From Gemmatimonadales bacterium (GTDB taxonomy: Bacteria > Krumholzibacteriota > Krumholzibacteriia > LZORAL124-64-63), in the NCBI GenBank assembly GCA_019038745.1, contig JAHOYV010000044.1:1-64000 (forward strand): a DNA stretch of 64,000 nucleotides, read 5' to 3'. Made by a program: the position numbers and the translations under genes. Below, in pieces: positions 18,601 to 25,633 of this stretch. The notes below the pieces were generated by a model that made no database searches, was not told where the DNA came from, and saw nothing but the letters and a program-made list of their open reading frames with translations. The stretch's first letter is position 1, and every line of letters begins with the position of its first letter.

Positions 18601-18869
18601 TGACGGATGCTTTGCGTCAGGAAGGTCTTTGCCGGGAGATCATCAACAAGGTCCAGAACCTGCGCAAGAAAAGTGGACTTGAAGTTTCCGACCGGATCAA
18701 CCTGCGTATCGAAGGCGGAGAACCGATTCGGGAAATGGTGAGTCTCTTCGCCGAACGAATCCAGGCCGAGACTCTTGCGCAAAGCATTGCCTCAAGCGGC
18801 GACTTCGATTATAAAGACACATTCACAATTGATGAAAACGAGATCGGAATTGCCCTGGGCAAGGCCTGA
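15642..18869 (+). CDS. ileS: Isoleucyl-tRNA synthetase, eukaryote-like (type 2)
   Basis: Class I synthetase of 1075 residues that charges tRNA-Ile. The HIGH box is the variant PGVHH (near residue 85), followed by GWDTHGLPVE (about 110-119). The editing domain starts with YLTWTTTPWTLPSN-type sequence, the Zn-type knuckle YCPVCSTPIS precedes it, and the KMSKS loop GKKMSKSQGN sits at about 622-631. GWDTHGLPVE (rather than GWDCHGLP), KKMSKSQGN and the long C-terminal region put it with the eukaryotic/IleS2 group. A ribosome site GAACGAAGAAG precedes the ATG. The DksA-type gene begins 21 bases after its stop. Confidence 0.96.
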   Translation: MSHDPAPEAAKVSPTGNGNGTPSRGEVRYPALARKFHDAHSEEIINRFWKEHDVFRRSIAAREGAPDWVFYEGPPTANGLPGVHHVMARLCKDIMCRFKTMTGHRVVRKAGWDTHGLPVERAVEKTLDIQGAQAIEEFGLAPFNDKCRQSVWTCKSDWDEFTERVGYWVDLDDPYITYDNNYIETVWWILRKFHDEGLLYKGHKVVPYCPVCSTPISSHEMANSYRTVQDPSIYVKLRAADRDEYFLTWTTTPWTLPSNVALAVGADFDYVRVRHLDEVFILAEARVGILAELLGVEEEMEVLETFKGTELLGRSYEQLLPFVSPGDERAFVIVEADFVTLDSGTGIVHMAPAFGEDDYQVGKKENLAFFKPVDSHGQFTPEVEPWAGMNVKKADPKIIRHLKDEGKLLARQTYSHDYPYHDRCDNPLIYFATPSWFIRTSEMRDQLVKANAEITWAPAEVGSGRFGNWLAGNIDWSLSRNRFWGTPLNIWICSDCGHLHLPTCRADLGELTDRDQSELDLHRPHVDDISFACTKDGCAGTMVRTPEVIDCWFDSGSMPFAQYHYPFENEELFKNQFPADFISEGIDQTRGWFYTMLVISTFLFGKSSYKSCLVNELVLDAKGKKMSKSQGNAVDPMDILRTEGADPLRWYMITSSPVWVPTKFDRGGVKEAQRKLLATVENTYNFFTLYANLDDFVIEPEPQTSPDLLDRWILSRLQSVSAAVAEDLETLHLTRAAKAIAFFLMDDVSNWYVRLSRRRFWKGEMTADKRAAFTTLYTVMETSLRLLAPFIPFAAEEIYRGLTAHRDPEGSVHLQDFPTSDQSLVDEELERAMAAAQAVVGLGRSLRQEASLKTRQPLGRLLLHANDDRAALLMADERLVGYVASELNVKEIGTVEDPREVARLETKANYRALGPRFGKQAPQAAACIKAMTSDEILALRSAGRVALQFEGKPTEFTFEEVQVLQEGVAPFVATGEQGLTVALDTTLTDALRQEGLCREIINKVQNLRKKSGLEVSDRINLRIEGGEPIREMVSLFAERIQAETLAQSIASSGDFDYKDTFTIDENEIGIALGKA

Positions 18870-18890
18870 TCTCCTAACGGGAGGGACCCG

Positions 18891-19268
18891 ATGCGGAAGA
18901 CCGAACTCCAAAGATTCCGGAAGCTTCTCCTGGAGGAAAAGGAGCGGGTGACGCAATCCCTGGCGCAGCATGAGAAGATCATCATGCACACCGACGACCA
19001 GTCCGGATTGGAAACGGGCAAGGCCCACTCCAATCACATGGCCGACCAGGGTTCGGACGAGTTCCAGTACGAGACCACGATCAAGTTCGCCAAGACCGAG
19101 GGGCGCTACCTTTATAATATTGAGGAAGCCCTGCGGCGAATCGAGGATGGAACCTACGGGAATTGTCAGGAATGTACCCGCGCCATCGCATTGCCTCGCC
19201 TCAGGAGGCTTCCGTATACCCGGCTTTGCATTGAATGCAAGGAGAAGGAAGAGGCGGGGACCATCTGA
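18891..19268 (+). CDS. DksA/TraR-type zinc-finger protein
   Basis: A 125-residue protein with an N-terminal helical hairpin and a C4 zinc finger (C92-x2-C95 and C113-x2-C116, within NCQEC and LCIEC), followed by a short helix. DksA relatives enter the RNA polymerase secondary channel and tune initiation; DQGSDEFQYE in the helical part resembles the family acidic segment. The distance between the Cys pairs and the tail KEKEEAGTI are typical. In several phyla this gene sits directly before lspA, as here (the stop shares one base with the lspA start). Whether it is a true ppGpp partner cannot be told from sequence. Confidence 0.87.
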   Translation: MRKTELQRFRKLLLEEKERVTQSLAQHEKIIMHTDDQSGLETGKAHSNHMADQGSDEFQYETTIKFAKTEGRYLYNIEEALRRIEDGTYGNCQECTRAIALPRLRRLPYTRLCIECKEKEEAGTI

Positions 19269-19837
19269 TGGGACGCCGTTTTTTCCCTGTCTGGGTGTGG
19301 GTGCCGCTGGTCCTGGTGATCGATTTCGTTTCCAAGCGTATCGTGCTGGCCAACGAAGAGGTGCTTCGCGCCAAGATTGAGATAATTGGCGATCTGCTCC
19401 GTTTCGCCTATGTGCGCAATCCCGGCTCAGCGATGGGATTGTTCCCTCTGGGGCGAACGGTTCTGGTTTCCGTCAGCATCCTGGCTTCTCTTTTTCTGAT
19501 CTACCTTTTCCTTACCACGGATCCGAAACTCCGGCTGCGCCGGGCCGCCATGGCGGCTATTCTGGGCGGGGCCCTGGGCAACCTGGTGGACCGCATCTTC
19601 TACGGTGGGTTTGTCGTCGATTTTATCGATGTGGGAATCGGGACCCATCGTTTCTATACCTTCAACGTGGCGGACATGGGTGTTTCGGTAGGCGGGGCTC
19701 TGCTCTTTCTCTGTCTCTTGGTGGAGGGATTTCGGGACCGCGGAAATTCCACTGAAGGTTCGGTGGAACGGGCGGATGACCCGGCCGAGCTGATCCAGCC
19801 GATCCAGCCGATCGAGGAGGCTGACCCCAATGAGTGA
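19268..19837 (+). CDS. lspA: Lipoprotein signal peptidase (signal peptidase II)
   Basis: Inner-membrane aspartyl protease of 189 residues that removes the signal peptide from lipid-modified prolipoproteins, several of which are encoded in this window. Four helices are visible. Conserved segments are the VRNPGSAMG loop, GNLVDRIFYGGFVVDFID with the first catalytic Asp, and FNVADMGVSVGG with the second. The ATG overlaps the TGA of the DksA-type gene by one base. The C-terminal 35 residues form a polar tail with a QPIQPI repeat, longer than usual. It overlaps the start of rluD by 8 bases. Confidence 0.94.
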   Translation: MGRRFFPVWVWVPLVLVIDFVSKRIVLANEEVLRAKIEIIGDLLRFAYVRNPGSAMGLFPLGRTVLVSVSILASLFLIYLFLTTDPKLRLRRAAMAAILGGALGNLVDRIFYGGFVVDFIDVGIGTHRFYTFNVADMGVSVGGALLFLCLLVEGFRDRGNSTEGSVERADDPAELIQPIQPIEEADPNE

Positions 19838-20807
19838 ATCCGAATCCCCTTCCTTCCAGTTCACGGTTGAACCGGACGATGACGGAATGCGGTTGGACAC
19901 TTTTCTGGTGTCCCGCTGTCCGGACCTTTCCCGCACCAGGGTCCAGGCTGATGTCGAAGCGGACCGGGCCCGGGTCAACGGCAGAGATCGGCAGAAGGGG
20001 TTTCGAATTCAGGTGGGCGACAAGGTTGATTTTTCGCCTCTACCGCTCCAGCCCCTGGAAGCCCTGCCCCAGGATATTCCCCTGGATATCATCCACCAGG
20101 ACGAATCGATCCTGGTCGTGAATAAACCGGCGGACATGGTTGTTCATCCGGCGACCGGTCATCCCGATGGGACTCTGGTGAACGCCCTTTTGTATCATTG
20201 CAAAAAGCTGGCCCGGACCGGAGATGTCCTTCGCCCGGGAATCGTTCACCGGCTGGACAAGGATACTACCGGTTTGATGGCGGTGGCCTTGACCGACAAC
20301 GCCCAACGGTCACTATCCGACCAGCTGCAAACCAGGGATATGGGTCGTACCTATCGAGCGGTTTCGTGGGGGAGCTGGGTGCAGGACGAGGATGTCCTGT
20401 CGGGGGATATCGGACGGCATCCGACCCAGCGGCACAAGATGGCGGTTGTGGATCAAGGAGGTCGGACCGCTACCACCCGATATCGCGTATTGGAAGACTT
20501 CGGTTTCGCGCAATACTGTGAAGTGGAACTCGAGACCGGACGCACGCACCAGATCAGGGTCCACTTCGCCAAAAAAGGGCATCCGGTTGTCGGGGATTTC
20601 CTGTACGGTGACGACAAGCGCGCCAAGGGAGTACATCCGTTGGACCGGAAGAAGGCCGACCGCATGGTTCGGGGCGCCAAGAGGCAGCTCCTACACGCGC
20701 TCAGATTGCGTTTGCGGCACCCCGAATCCGATCTTGAGATGACTTTTGATGCTCCGTTGCCCCTGGATATGGAGCAGGTTCTGTCCGGTTTACGAGAGGA
20801 AACCTGA
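19830..20807 (+). CDS. rluD: Pseudouridine synthase, RluD/RluA family
   Basis: A 325-residue enzyme that converts uridine to pseudouridine in large-subunit rRNA. An N-terminal S4 domain (DGMRLDTFLVSRCPDLSRTRVQ...VNG) is followed by the catalytic domain with the nucleophile in HRLDKDTTGLM, the GRTYRAVSWG strand, and the RNA-positioning segment ETGRTHQIRVHFAKKGHPVVGD. The S4 plus RluA arrangement matches RluD, which acts on helix 69 of 23S rRNA; RluC is the alternative. It overlaps lspA by 8 bases, a common lspA-rluD coupling. Confidence 0.92.
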   Translation: MSESESPSFQFTVEPDDDGMRLDTFLVSRCPDLSRTRVQADVEADRARVNGRDRQKGFRIQVGDKVDFSPLPLQPLEALPQDIPLDIIHQDESILVVNKPADMVVHPATGHPDGTLVNALLYHCKKLARTGDVLRPGIVHRLDKDTTGLMAVALTDNAQRSLSDQLQTRDMGRTYRAVSWGSWVQDEDVLSGDIGRHPTQRHKMAVVDQGGRTATTRYRVLEDFGFAQYCEVELETGRTHQIRVHFAKKGHPVVGDFLYGDDKRAKGVHPLDRKKADRMVRGAKRQLLHALRLRLRHPESDLEMTFDAPLPLDMEQVLSGLREET

Positions 20808-20996
20808 GCGCGGAGATTGCTCCGCCCGAGTCATTAGGCTCTGCGCCAATTCGAGCCCGGGCCACAATTTTGATGGCCTCTTTCTGGACAGGGGGACAAC
20901 CGTGTCCTATGGTGACGGCAGATGGCCCGGATTTTTCGGGTGGAACAGGCCCGGATTTGCTGTCCGTGGCACACGATCAGCCAAAGCGAGCACACC

Positions 20997-21335
20997 GTGA
21001 AGATCAAAGAACGAAAACGGGACGGCGTTGTAATCCTGGAGATGAGCGGCAAACTCATGGGTGGTCCGGATGCCGATGCTTTCGATGAGATTCTCAAGAA
21101 CCTTATTCATCAGGGGAGCAGGAACGTCATCGTCAGCATGGAAAAAGTCAAGTGGGTGAACAGCACCGGCCTGGGGATCCTTATTTCGGGCTACACGACG
21201 CTGAAAAAAAGCGGCGGGGAACTGAAACTGCTGAAGGTGTCTGATCGTATCGAGAGTATCTTCATCGTCTCCAAGCTGTTCACGGTGTTCAAGTCGTTTG
21301 AGGATGAGGCGGAAGCTGTGCAGAGTTTTTCCTGA
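20997..21335 (+). CDS. STAS-domain anti-anti-sigma factor-like protein
   Basis: A 112-residue single STAS domain. It starts VKIKERKRDGVVILEMSGKLMGG and contains the phosphorylation-site loop VNSTGLGIL (the Ser of NSTGL corresponds to DSSGLG in SpoIIAA), ending KLFTVFKSF. In partner switching, the dephosphorylated form binds an anti-sigma kinase and frees its target. The frame opens upstream at 20922, but the extra residues are not STAS-like; GTG 20997 fits the family start. It sits 24 bases ahead of an HATPase gene, the natural partner. No sigma factor or PP2C phosphatase is nearby. Confidence 0.85.
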   Translation: MKIKERKRDGVVILEMSGKLMGGPDADAFDEILKNLIHQGSRNVIVSMEKVKWVNSTGLGILISGYTTLKKSGGELKLLKVSDRIESIFIVSKLFTVFKSFEDEAEAVQSFS

Positions 21336-21359
21336 TCAATCTCCGATGGGTGGGTCAAG

Positions 21360-21782
21360 TTGGGTTCCAAAATCAAATTAGAACTTCCCAGCAAGATGGA
21401 TTACCTGGGTGTGCCTGACGTTGTCCTGATGGAAATCGGCAGCGATATGGACTGTTGCAAGCGTGCGCTCGAGGAACTGGGCGCCTCTGTGATCGAAGCC
21501 TGTACCAATGCCATGGAGCACGGTAACCAACTGGACGAGGAGAGCACCGTCGAGGTTATTCTCGAGTTGGAGGACAGGGTGGTTTCGGTGACCGTTCTGG
21601 ACAGTGGGCCCGGGTTCGACTTCGAAACCTGGGAACCCTCTTCGGAACTTATGCGTGAACGTGGCCGAGGCATTCTCATCATGAGGGAGTTCACCGATTC
21701 CCTGACCTTCGGGCGGCACCCCGATGGCCGGTTCCAGGTACGCTTGACCAAGAACCTGGTCCCCCCTGCCGAAGATGACTGA
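21360..21782 (+). CDS. Anti-sigma-factor-like serine kinase (HATPase_c, RsbW family)
   Basis: A 140-residue GHKL ATPase with an N box (EACTNAMEHGN), G1 box (VLDSGPGFD) and G2 box (RGRGILIMREF). It would phosphorylate a STAS protein and bind a sigma factor or other target. It begins with TTG after GATGGGTGGG and lies just after the STAS gene, so the two form a switch module. It overlaps ruvX by 8 bases. Because no sigma gene is present locally, the target (sigma factor, cyclase or other) is unknown. Confidence 0.86.
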   Translation: MGSKIKLELPSKMDYLGVPDVVLMEIGSDMDCCKRALEELGASVIEACTNAMEHGNQLDEESTVEVILELEDRVVSVTVLDSGPGFDFETWEPSSELMRERGRGILIMREFTDSLTFGRHPDGRFQVRLTKNLVPPAEDD

Positions 21783-22221
21783 TCCCGGTAAATCCCTGCT
21801 TGGACTCGATTACGGTTTAAAACGGATAGGCGTTGCCGTCGGAGACGTTGAGCGTAGCCTGGCCTTTGCCCTTGGCACGCACGAGGAAGGAAAGGATGGA
21901 TCGATCTTCGACTTTCTGTCCAACTTGATCGGGGAACGGGATATCGGGGGAATCGTGGTGGGTCTTCCGGTGACGGCCTCAGGGGAGGAAAAGGAATCCG
22001 CCGACCAGGCCAGACGATTCGCCCGTCGCCTGGAAGAGGAATTCCGTCTGCCGGTAGTGCTGTGGGATGAGAGATACTCCAGCCAGGAAGCCGACCGCTG
22101 GCTCCGCAATCAGCGTCGTCGGGAAAAAAAGGACAGGGACTCCCTGGCTGCGGAAATCATCCTTCAATCCTACCTCGACTCCCTTGCCGCTGCCGACAGG
22201 GAATCGGAGCGAGGACCATGA
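21775..22221 (+). CDS. ruvX: YqgF/RuvX-family RNase H-like nuclease
   Basis: A 148-residue RNase H-fold protein. Catalytic acidic positions appear in LLGLDYGLKRIGVAV (first Asp), GGIVVGLP (with neighbouring residues) and LWDERYSSQEAD; a second acidic cluster is in DRDSLAAEIILQSYLD. In E. coli the homologue (YqgF) is needed for 16S rRNA 5'-end maturation; a Holliday-junction role was proposed earlier. The ATG lies within the end of the kinase gene, and its stop overlaps the mltG start in ATGA, so translation is coupled. The ruvX-mltG order is common in bacteria. Confidence 0.92.
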   Translation: MTDPGKSLLGLDYGLKRIGVAVGDVERSLAFALGTHEEGKDGSIFDFLSNLIGERDIGGIVVGLPVTASGEEKESADQARRFARRLEEEFRLPVVLWDERYSSQEADRWLRNQRRREKKDRDSLAAEIILQSYLDSLAAADRESERGP

Positions 22222-23378
22222 AACGCTTTTTGATCCTTACTTTCGGCACTGGGCTTGGTCTGGGCGTTCTAGTGTGTTCTCTGGGTTGGTGGTTATGGAC
22301 CCGACCTTGCCCCCCACCCCTCGCCGTCCAGGGCCCCGGTATGTCCAATTCCATCCTGATGAGAATCCCTTCCGGAATGACCCTTTCGGTCGCTGCTGAC
22401 TCCTTGGCTGAATTCGGATTGCTGAGGGATCGATCAGTGTTCCTTCTGGGCGCCCGCCTAGCCGGCAGGGACCGCGATCTGAGGGCCGGGCTGTATGAAC
22501 TGGCCCATGGACTCTCACCCCGTGACCTTCTGGGCGAGCTGACTTCGGGTCTGGCGGTTCAGGTCCGGGTGACGATCCCCGAAGGGCTGGGGGCCGTGGA
22601 GGTGGCGGAAGTTTTATCGACAACGCTGGGTTTTTCCAGTCGGGAGTTCCTGGCGGTTGCTGATTCCCTGGTCAAAGAAGAGATCCTCAATCGTGGTCTG
22701 TTGGCAGAAACCGGATATCCGGCCGGGTCAACTCAGGGTCAACAGCCGTTTACTCACCGATTTACTGCCCTGGATTCGTTGTTGGAAAGTTCCGATTCGG
22801 CAGGTTTTCGCAGGCTGCACTGGAGTGAGGGGTATCTGGCTCCGGACACGTATCAATTCGGTGAAGGCGTTTCTGTCAGGCCGGTTGCCGTACACCTGAT
22901 CGAGGTTCAGTTGAAAAGGCTGCAGGCCGCCTGGGAGTCTCAGCGCCCCGGGGGCCATTCGTTCAGTCCCCACGAGCTGCTTACCCTGGCTTCCCTGGTG
23001 GAATCCGAGGCGCGACGGGATGATGAGCGAACTCTGGTGGCGGCGGTTTATACTAATCGGCTGGTTCGAAATTGGCGGCTGGAAGCGGATCCTACGGTGG
23101 CTTTCATCCTGGAGAAGAAGGGCCGGCGTCTTTATTACAAAGACTTGAAGGTGGAGTCGCCCTACAACACGTACCGTCAAAAAGGTCTGCCCCCAGGACC
23201 CATTGCCTCCCCTGGAGCTTCTTCCCTGATGGCGGCGGCTCGTCCTGATTCTACCTGCGGGTCCATGTATTTTGTCTCCGATGGAGTGGGTGGCCACGTG
23301 TTTTCCAGAACTATCAAGGAACATGAGGAGGCAGTCCGGCGTTTTCGAAAAATCCGCGAAGCCGGGGGACGGCGTTGA
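22218..23378 (+). CDS. mltG: Endolytic transglycosylase MltG (YceG-like)
   Basis: A 386-residue inner-membrane enzyme that cuts nascent glycan strands in the periplasm and so terminates their elongation. It has one N-terminal helix (LTFGTGLGLGVLVCSLGWWLW), a LysM-like N-terminal domain, and the YceG catalytic domain with the active Glu in LASLVESEARRD. The downstream signature NTYRQKGLPPGPIASPG is followed by the GHVFSRTIKEHE segment. Overlap with ruvX by four bases suggests coupling. After the stop about 140 bases separate it from a small membrane-protein frame. Confidence 0.94.
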   Translation: MKRFLILTFGTGLGLGVLVCSLGWWLWTRPCPPPLAVQGPGMSNSILMRIPSGMTLSVAADSLAEFGLLRDRSVFLLGARLAGRDRDLRAGLYELAHGLSPRDLLGELTSGLAVQVRVTIPEGLGAVEVAEVLSTTLGFSSREFLAVADSLVKEEILNRGLLAETGYPAGSTQGQQPFTHRFTALDSLLESSDSAGFRRLHWSEGYLAPDTYQFGEGVSVRPVAVHLIEVQLKRLQAAWESQRPGGHSFSPHELLTLASLVESEARRDDERTLVAAVYTNRLVRNWRLEADPTVAFILEKKGRRLYYKDLKVESPYNTYRQKGLPPGPIASPGASSLMAAARPDSTCGSMYFVSDGVGGHVFSRTIKEHEEAVRRFRKIREAGGRR

Positions 23379-23518
23379 CTCAGTACGGTCAGGGGATTAT
23401 TGTTTCCGCATGAGGGGCTTGGCCCACGCCAAGGGAAAGCCCGAGTCATCAGAAGTTTTTGATTAATTCCACCCCTAATGATATGAGGGTGGCATAATTG
23501 CCCTGAAATGGAGTACTG

Positions 23519-23695
23519 ATGGAGATCCTGCGCAAAACCTGGCTGCTCTTGACCGCTTTGAGCTCCATCACGGCAGGGTTCTTTTTTCTGGCAGGGGGAA
23601 AACTTTCAACGGGTCCGTTGCTTTTGGTCTTGGGGTATTGTGTCTTGTTGCCTTTTTTTCTGTGGAGATCCTTCCGAAAGAGCGTGGGCGAATAG
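23519..23695 (+). CDS. Small two-helix membrane protein (58 residues), unrecognised
   Basis: A short frame from ATG 23519 to TAG 23693 encodes 58 residues with two hydrophobic spans (WLLLTALSSITAGFFFLAGG and GPLLLVLGYCVLLPFFLW) and a basic tail (RSFRKSVGE). GGAG lies six bases before the ATG. Hydrophobic character, Gly spacing and a positive-inside tail make it look real. Its last ten bases overlap tRNA-Val, which is unusual and lowers confidence. No function can be given. Confidence 0.6.
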   Translation: MEILRKTWLLLTALSSITAGFFFLAGGKLSTGPLLLVLGYCVLLPFFLWRSFRKSVGE

Positions 23696-23762
23696 TTCAG
23701 TTGGTTAGAGCGCCTGCTTTACACGCAGGAGGTCACAGGTTCGAATCCTGTTTCGCCCACCA
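23686..23762 (+). tRNA. tRNA-Val (anticodon TAC)
   Basis: Acceptor GGGCGAA (23686-23692) pairs with TTCGCCC (23752-23758), followed by A-CCA. The D-arm contains AGTTGGTTAGAGC, the anticodon arm CTGCTTTACACGCAG has TAC at 23720-23722, and the T-arm is ACAGGTTCGAATCCTGT. The CCA is encoded. Confidence 0.97.
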
Positions 23763-24040
23763 TTTATCTTCCTTCCAGTCGGTTTTTCCTGGATCTTTAA
23801 CTCTATACATTTCCTGCCTTTTCCCTGTCGAAAAATTCCCAGGAGTGCAAGTGGCTATTGGTTTTTTTTAAAATTTACATAAAGAAACAAAAAATAGGGT
23901 TGCGTCTCGATTTGGGGTGTGGTAACCTTAATAGGTCAAGTGATGAATTTGTGAGTGGAAGGAGTGCTAAGCGCAGTTGTCATTGTGTTCGCTTGGGCTA
24001 GCCACCCTCGCTAGAATGTGCCTTTTATGGAGGTGTCCTA

Positions 24041-24703
24041 ATGGTTCTTAGGAAACTCGTGGGTATCTTTGCGGTTACCCTGATTGTTTGTGGTGCTTCA
24101 TTCGCTACCGCTGGTGTGCCGGACTTGGAAGAGTCCACGGCTACTGCGGCTGACGCGGGTATCACCTTTTCTTTGTTCTGCCTGCCTGACGCAGGTGGAA
24201 GCGCTTTCGGCGATGCTTACCTTAAGGGTGGCACCGGTGGTGCTGGTTCCGTTGCTGTTGGTGCTGATGCAACCATCACTCTGACCCTTTTGGATGGTGG
24301 CGCAGTTGCTGTCAGCGATTTCTCGTTTGAGGATATGTGGCTGCAGTGGGTTGATGAGAGCAACTTGCATGTTTGCGAAGGCGGCACTGTCGCTGACGGA
24401 AACACGGATGATGCTGGCGTCACCACGTGGGAAAATGGTATGAACTTGGGCGGAAACGCCGAATGTTTGGCCCAGGTAATGATCAATGGTGCAGCTCTGA
24501 CCAGCGATCTTGGTATTCCCCTGCATGTCAACAGTGCTGATGTTGACATTGACGGTGACGTGGATTTGCTTGACGTTGTCCAGTTCTCTGGCGACTTCGT
24601 GCTTACTCCCGCGCCTTACCGCTCTGACTTTGTCAGTGATGGTCTCATGAAGGTTACGGACGTCTCGAAGATGGCCGTAGGTGTGGGCGCATCTTGCCCC
24701 TAA
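24041..24703 (+). CDS. Secreted protein with a C-terminal dockerin-like segment
   Basis: A 220-residue exported protein. A signal peptide (MVLRKLVGIFAVTLIVCGASFATA) leads to about 130 residues of beta-rich, Gly/Ala/Asp-rich sequence with few Lys or Arg. The last 50 residues contain DVDIDGDVDLLDVVQFSGDF and a weaker second half DGLMKVTDVSKMA. This is the Ca-binding F-hand pattern of type I dockerins, with the first loop intact and the second degenerate. No cohesin-like or carbohydrate-active gene is nearby. GGAGG lies seven bases before the ATG. It is the first of three consecutive secreted-protein genes, each with its own terminator. Function unknown. Confidence 0.78.
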   Translation: MVLRKLVGIFAVTLIVCGASFATAGVPDLEESTATAADAGITFSLFCLPDAGGSAFGDAYLKGGTGGAGSVAVGADATITLTLLDGGAVAVSDFSFEDMWLQWVDESNLHVCEGGTVADGNTDDAGVTTWENGMNLGGNAECLAQVMINGAALTSDLGIPLHVNSADVDIDGDVDLLDVVQFSGDFVLTPAPYRSDFVSDGLMKVTDVSKMAVGVGASCP

Positions 24704-24717
24704 GCCTTTGATTGGTT

Positions 24718-24757
24718 GATGTTTCCCGGCATTTGCCGGGAAACATCATGATTTTTT
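24718..24757 (+). terminator. Rho-independent terminator
   Basis: A perfect 13-bp stem (24718-24730 with 24735-24747) closes an ATTT loop, followed by six T at 24752. It ends the dockerin-like gene. Confidence 0.9.
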
Positions 24758-24971
24758 GGTTTCTTTCAAGACTGGTTGGACGACAACAGTTTTTTGGTCC
24801 TGAAACGGGCTGAAAAGCAGGGAAGGCAGCAAGAGCTTCCCCCGGTGGTCAAATCCTATTGTGGTCTCCTGATTGCAGGCAGGGGGCTGAAGCGTTGAAC
24901 TCGCCTGTTTGATGCACCAGTTGTTAAGGCCAAATCGGTATCTCTGGTTCCTGCTTACCTAGGAGAAAAAA

Positions 24972-25568
24972 ATGAAGAAATTGGTAGTTTTGATTCTGGC
25001 CAGCCTTATGGTTGCCAGCGTTGCTTCCGCTGTCGTGGATCCTGACGTAAACAGCATGGGCATCTATTTTGACGTCAATGCTGATGTTTTCGAAATGCCC
25101 GCGGGTCCTTACGTGGAAATTCCTGCGTATGTCATATTGGCGAATCCTGATGTATCAGGTGTGTGGGGCTACGAATTCGGTTTCACCGCGGTTGGCAATT
25201 ACATTGCCCCCTCGATTGAACTGAATGGCACAGGTCCGATCGACGTTGGTGGCGGCCTTGGTAACCACATCGTTGGATTGGCTGCTCCCATCGCTACTAC
25301 TCAGGCCACCATCCTGGCGACTATCAAGCTCCTGCCCATGGATGTTGCGCCGATCTATTACACGTTGACGGGTGCTGACCCCAACTCCATGTTTGAATCC
25401 AATACTCCCAACATCGTTGCGCCTCCCGGAGACGTTCTTGTTGGTTGTGGCGTGTCAGCTTGGGATGTTGAGCTCGAAGAGCCGGGCATCTGTGCCATGG
25501 TCAATGACACTGGCGTTATCGCCACGGACGAAGCGAGCTGGGACAGCGTTAAGAGCCTGTACCGGTAA
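24972..25568 (+). CDS. Secreted protein, paralogue A of a tandem pair
   Basis: A 198-residue exported protein I do not recognise. Signal peptide MKKLVVLILASLMVASVASA, then a cohesin-like or beta-sandwich-like sequence (YVEIPAYVILANPDVSGVWGYEFGF, GNYIAPSIELNGTG, GNHIVGLAAPI, SNTPNIVAPPGDVLV). It closes with an acidic, Cys-containing part and the C terminus DEASWDSVKSLYR. The next gene encodes a close paralogue with the same C terminus. The mature protein is acidic and has three Cys. The ATG follows TAGGAGAAAAAA. It has its own double-hairpin terminator. Likely an extracellular or surface-attached protein; binding partner unknown. Confidence 0.8.
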   Translation: MKKLVVLILASLMVASVASAVVDPDVNSMGIYFDVNADVFEMPAGPYVEIPAYVILANPDVSGVWGYEFGFTAVGNYIAPSIELNGTGPIDVGGGLGNHIVGLAAPIATTQATILATIKLLPMDVAPIYYTLTGADPNSMFESNTPNIVAPPGDVLVGCGVSAWDVELEEPGICAMVNDTGVIATDEASWDSVKSLYR

Positions 25569-25582
25569 GTGGGTCTGAATTG

Positions 25583-25633
25583 ACGGCCTGGGCCGTTGGA
25601 GCCCGGACGGGAAAACCGTCCGGGCTTTTTTTT
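25583..25633 (+). terminator. Double-hairpin terminator of paralogue A
   Basis: A small hairpin ACGGCC/GGCCGT (25583-25596) is followed by an 11-bp stem (25600-25610 with 25616-25626) and a run of T. The same two-hairpin layout and much of the sequence recur after paralogue B. Confidence 0.9.

Noticed and set aside
23962-23970. GAGTGCTAA resembling half of a CIRCE operator
   Set aside because: No TTAGCACTC partner at the proper nine-base spacing, and the downstream gene is a secreted protein.
24800-24850. Sequence GGGAAGGCAGCAAGAGCTTCCC recalling an SRP RNA tip
   Set aside because: Only a short hairpin; the flanking helices and symmetric-loop sequence of SRP RNA are missing.
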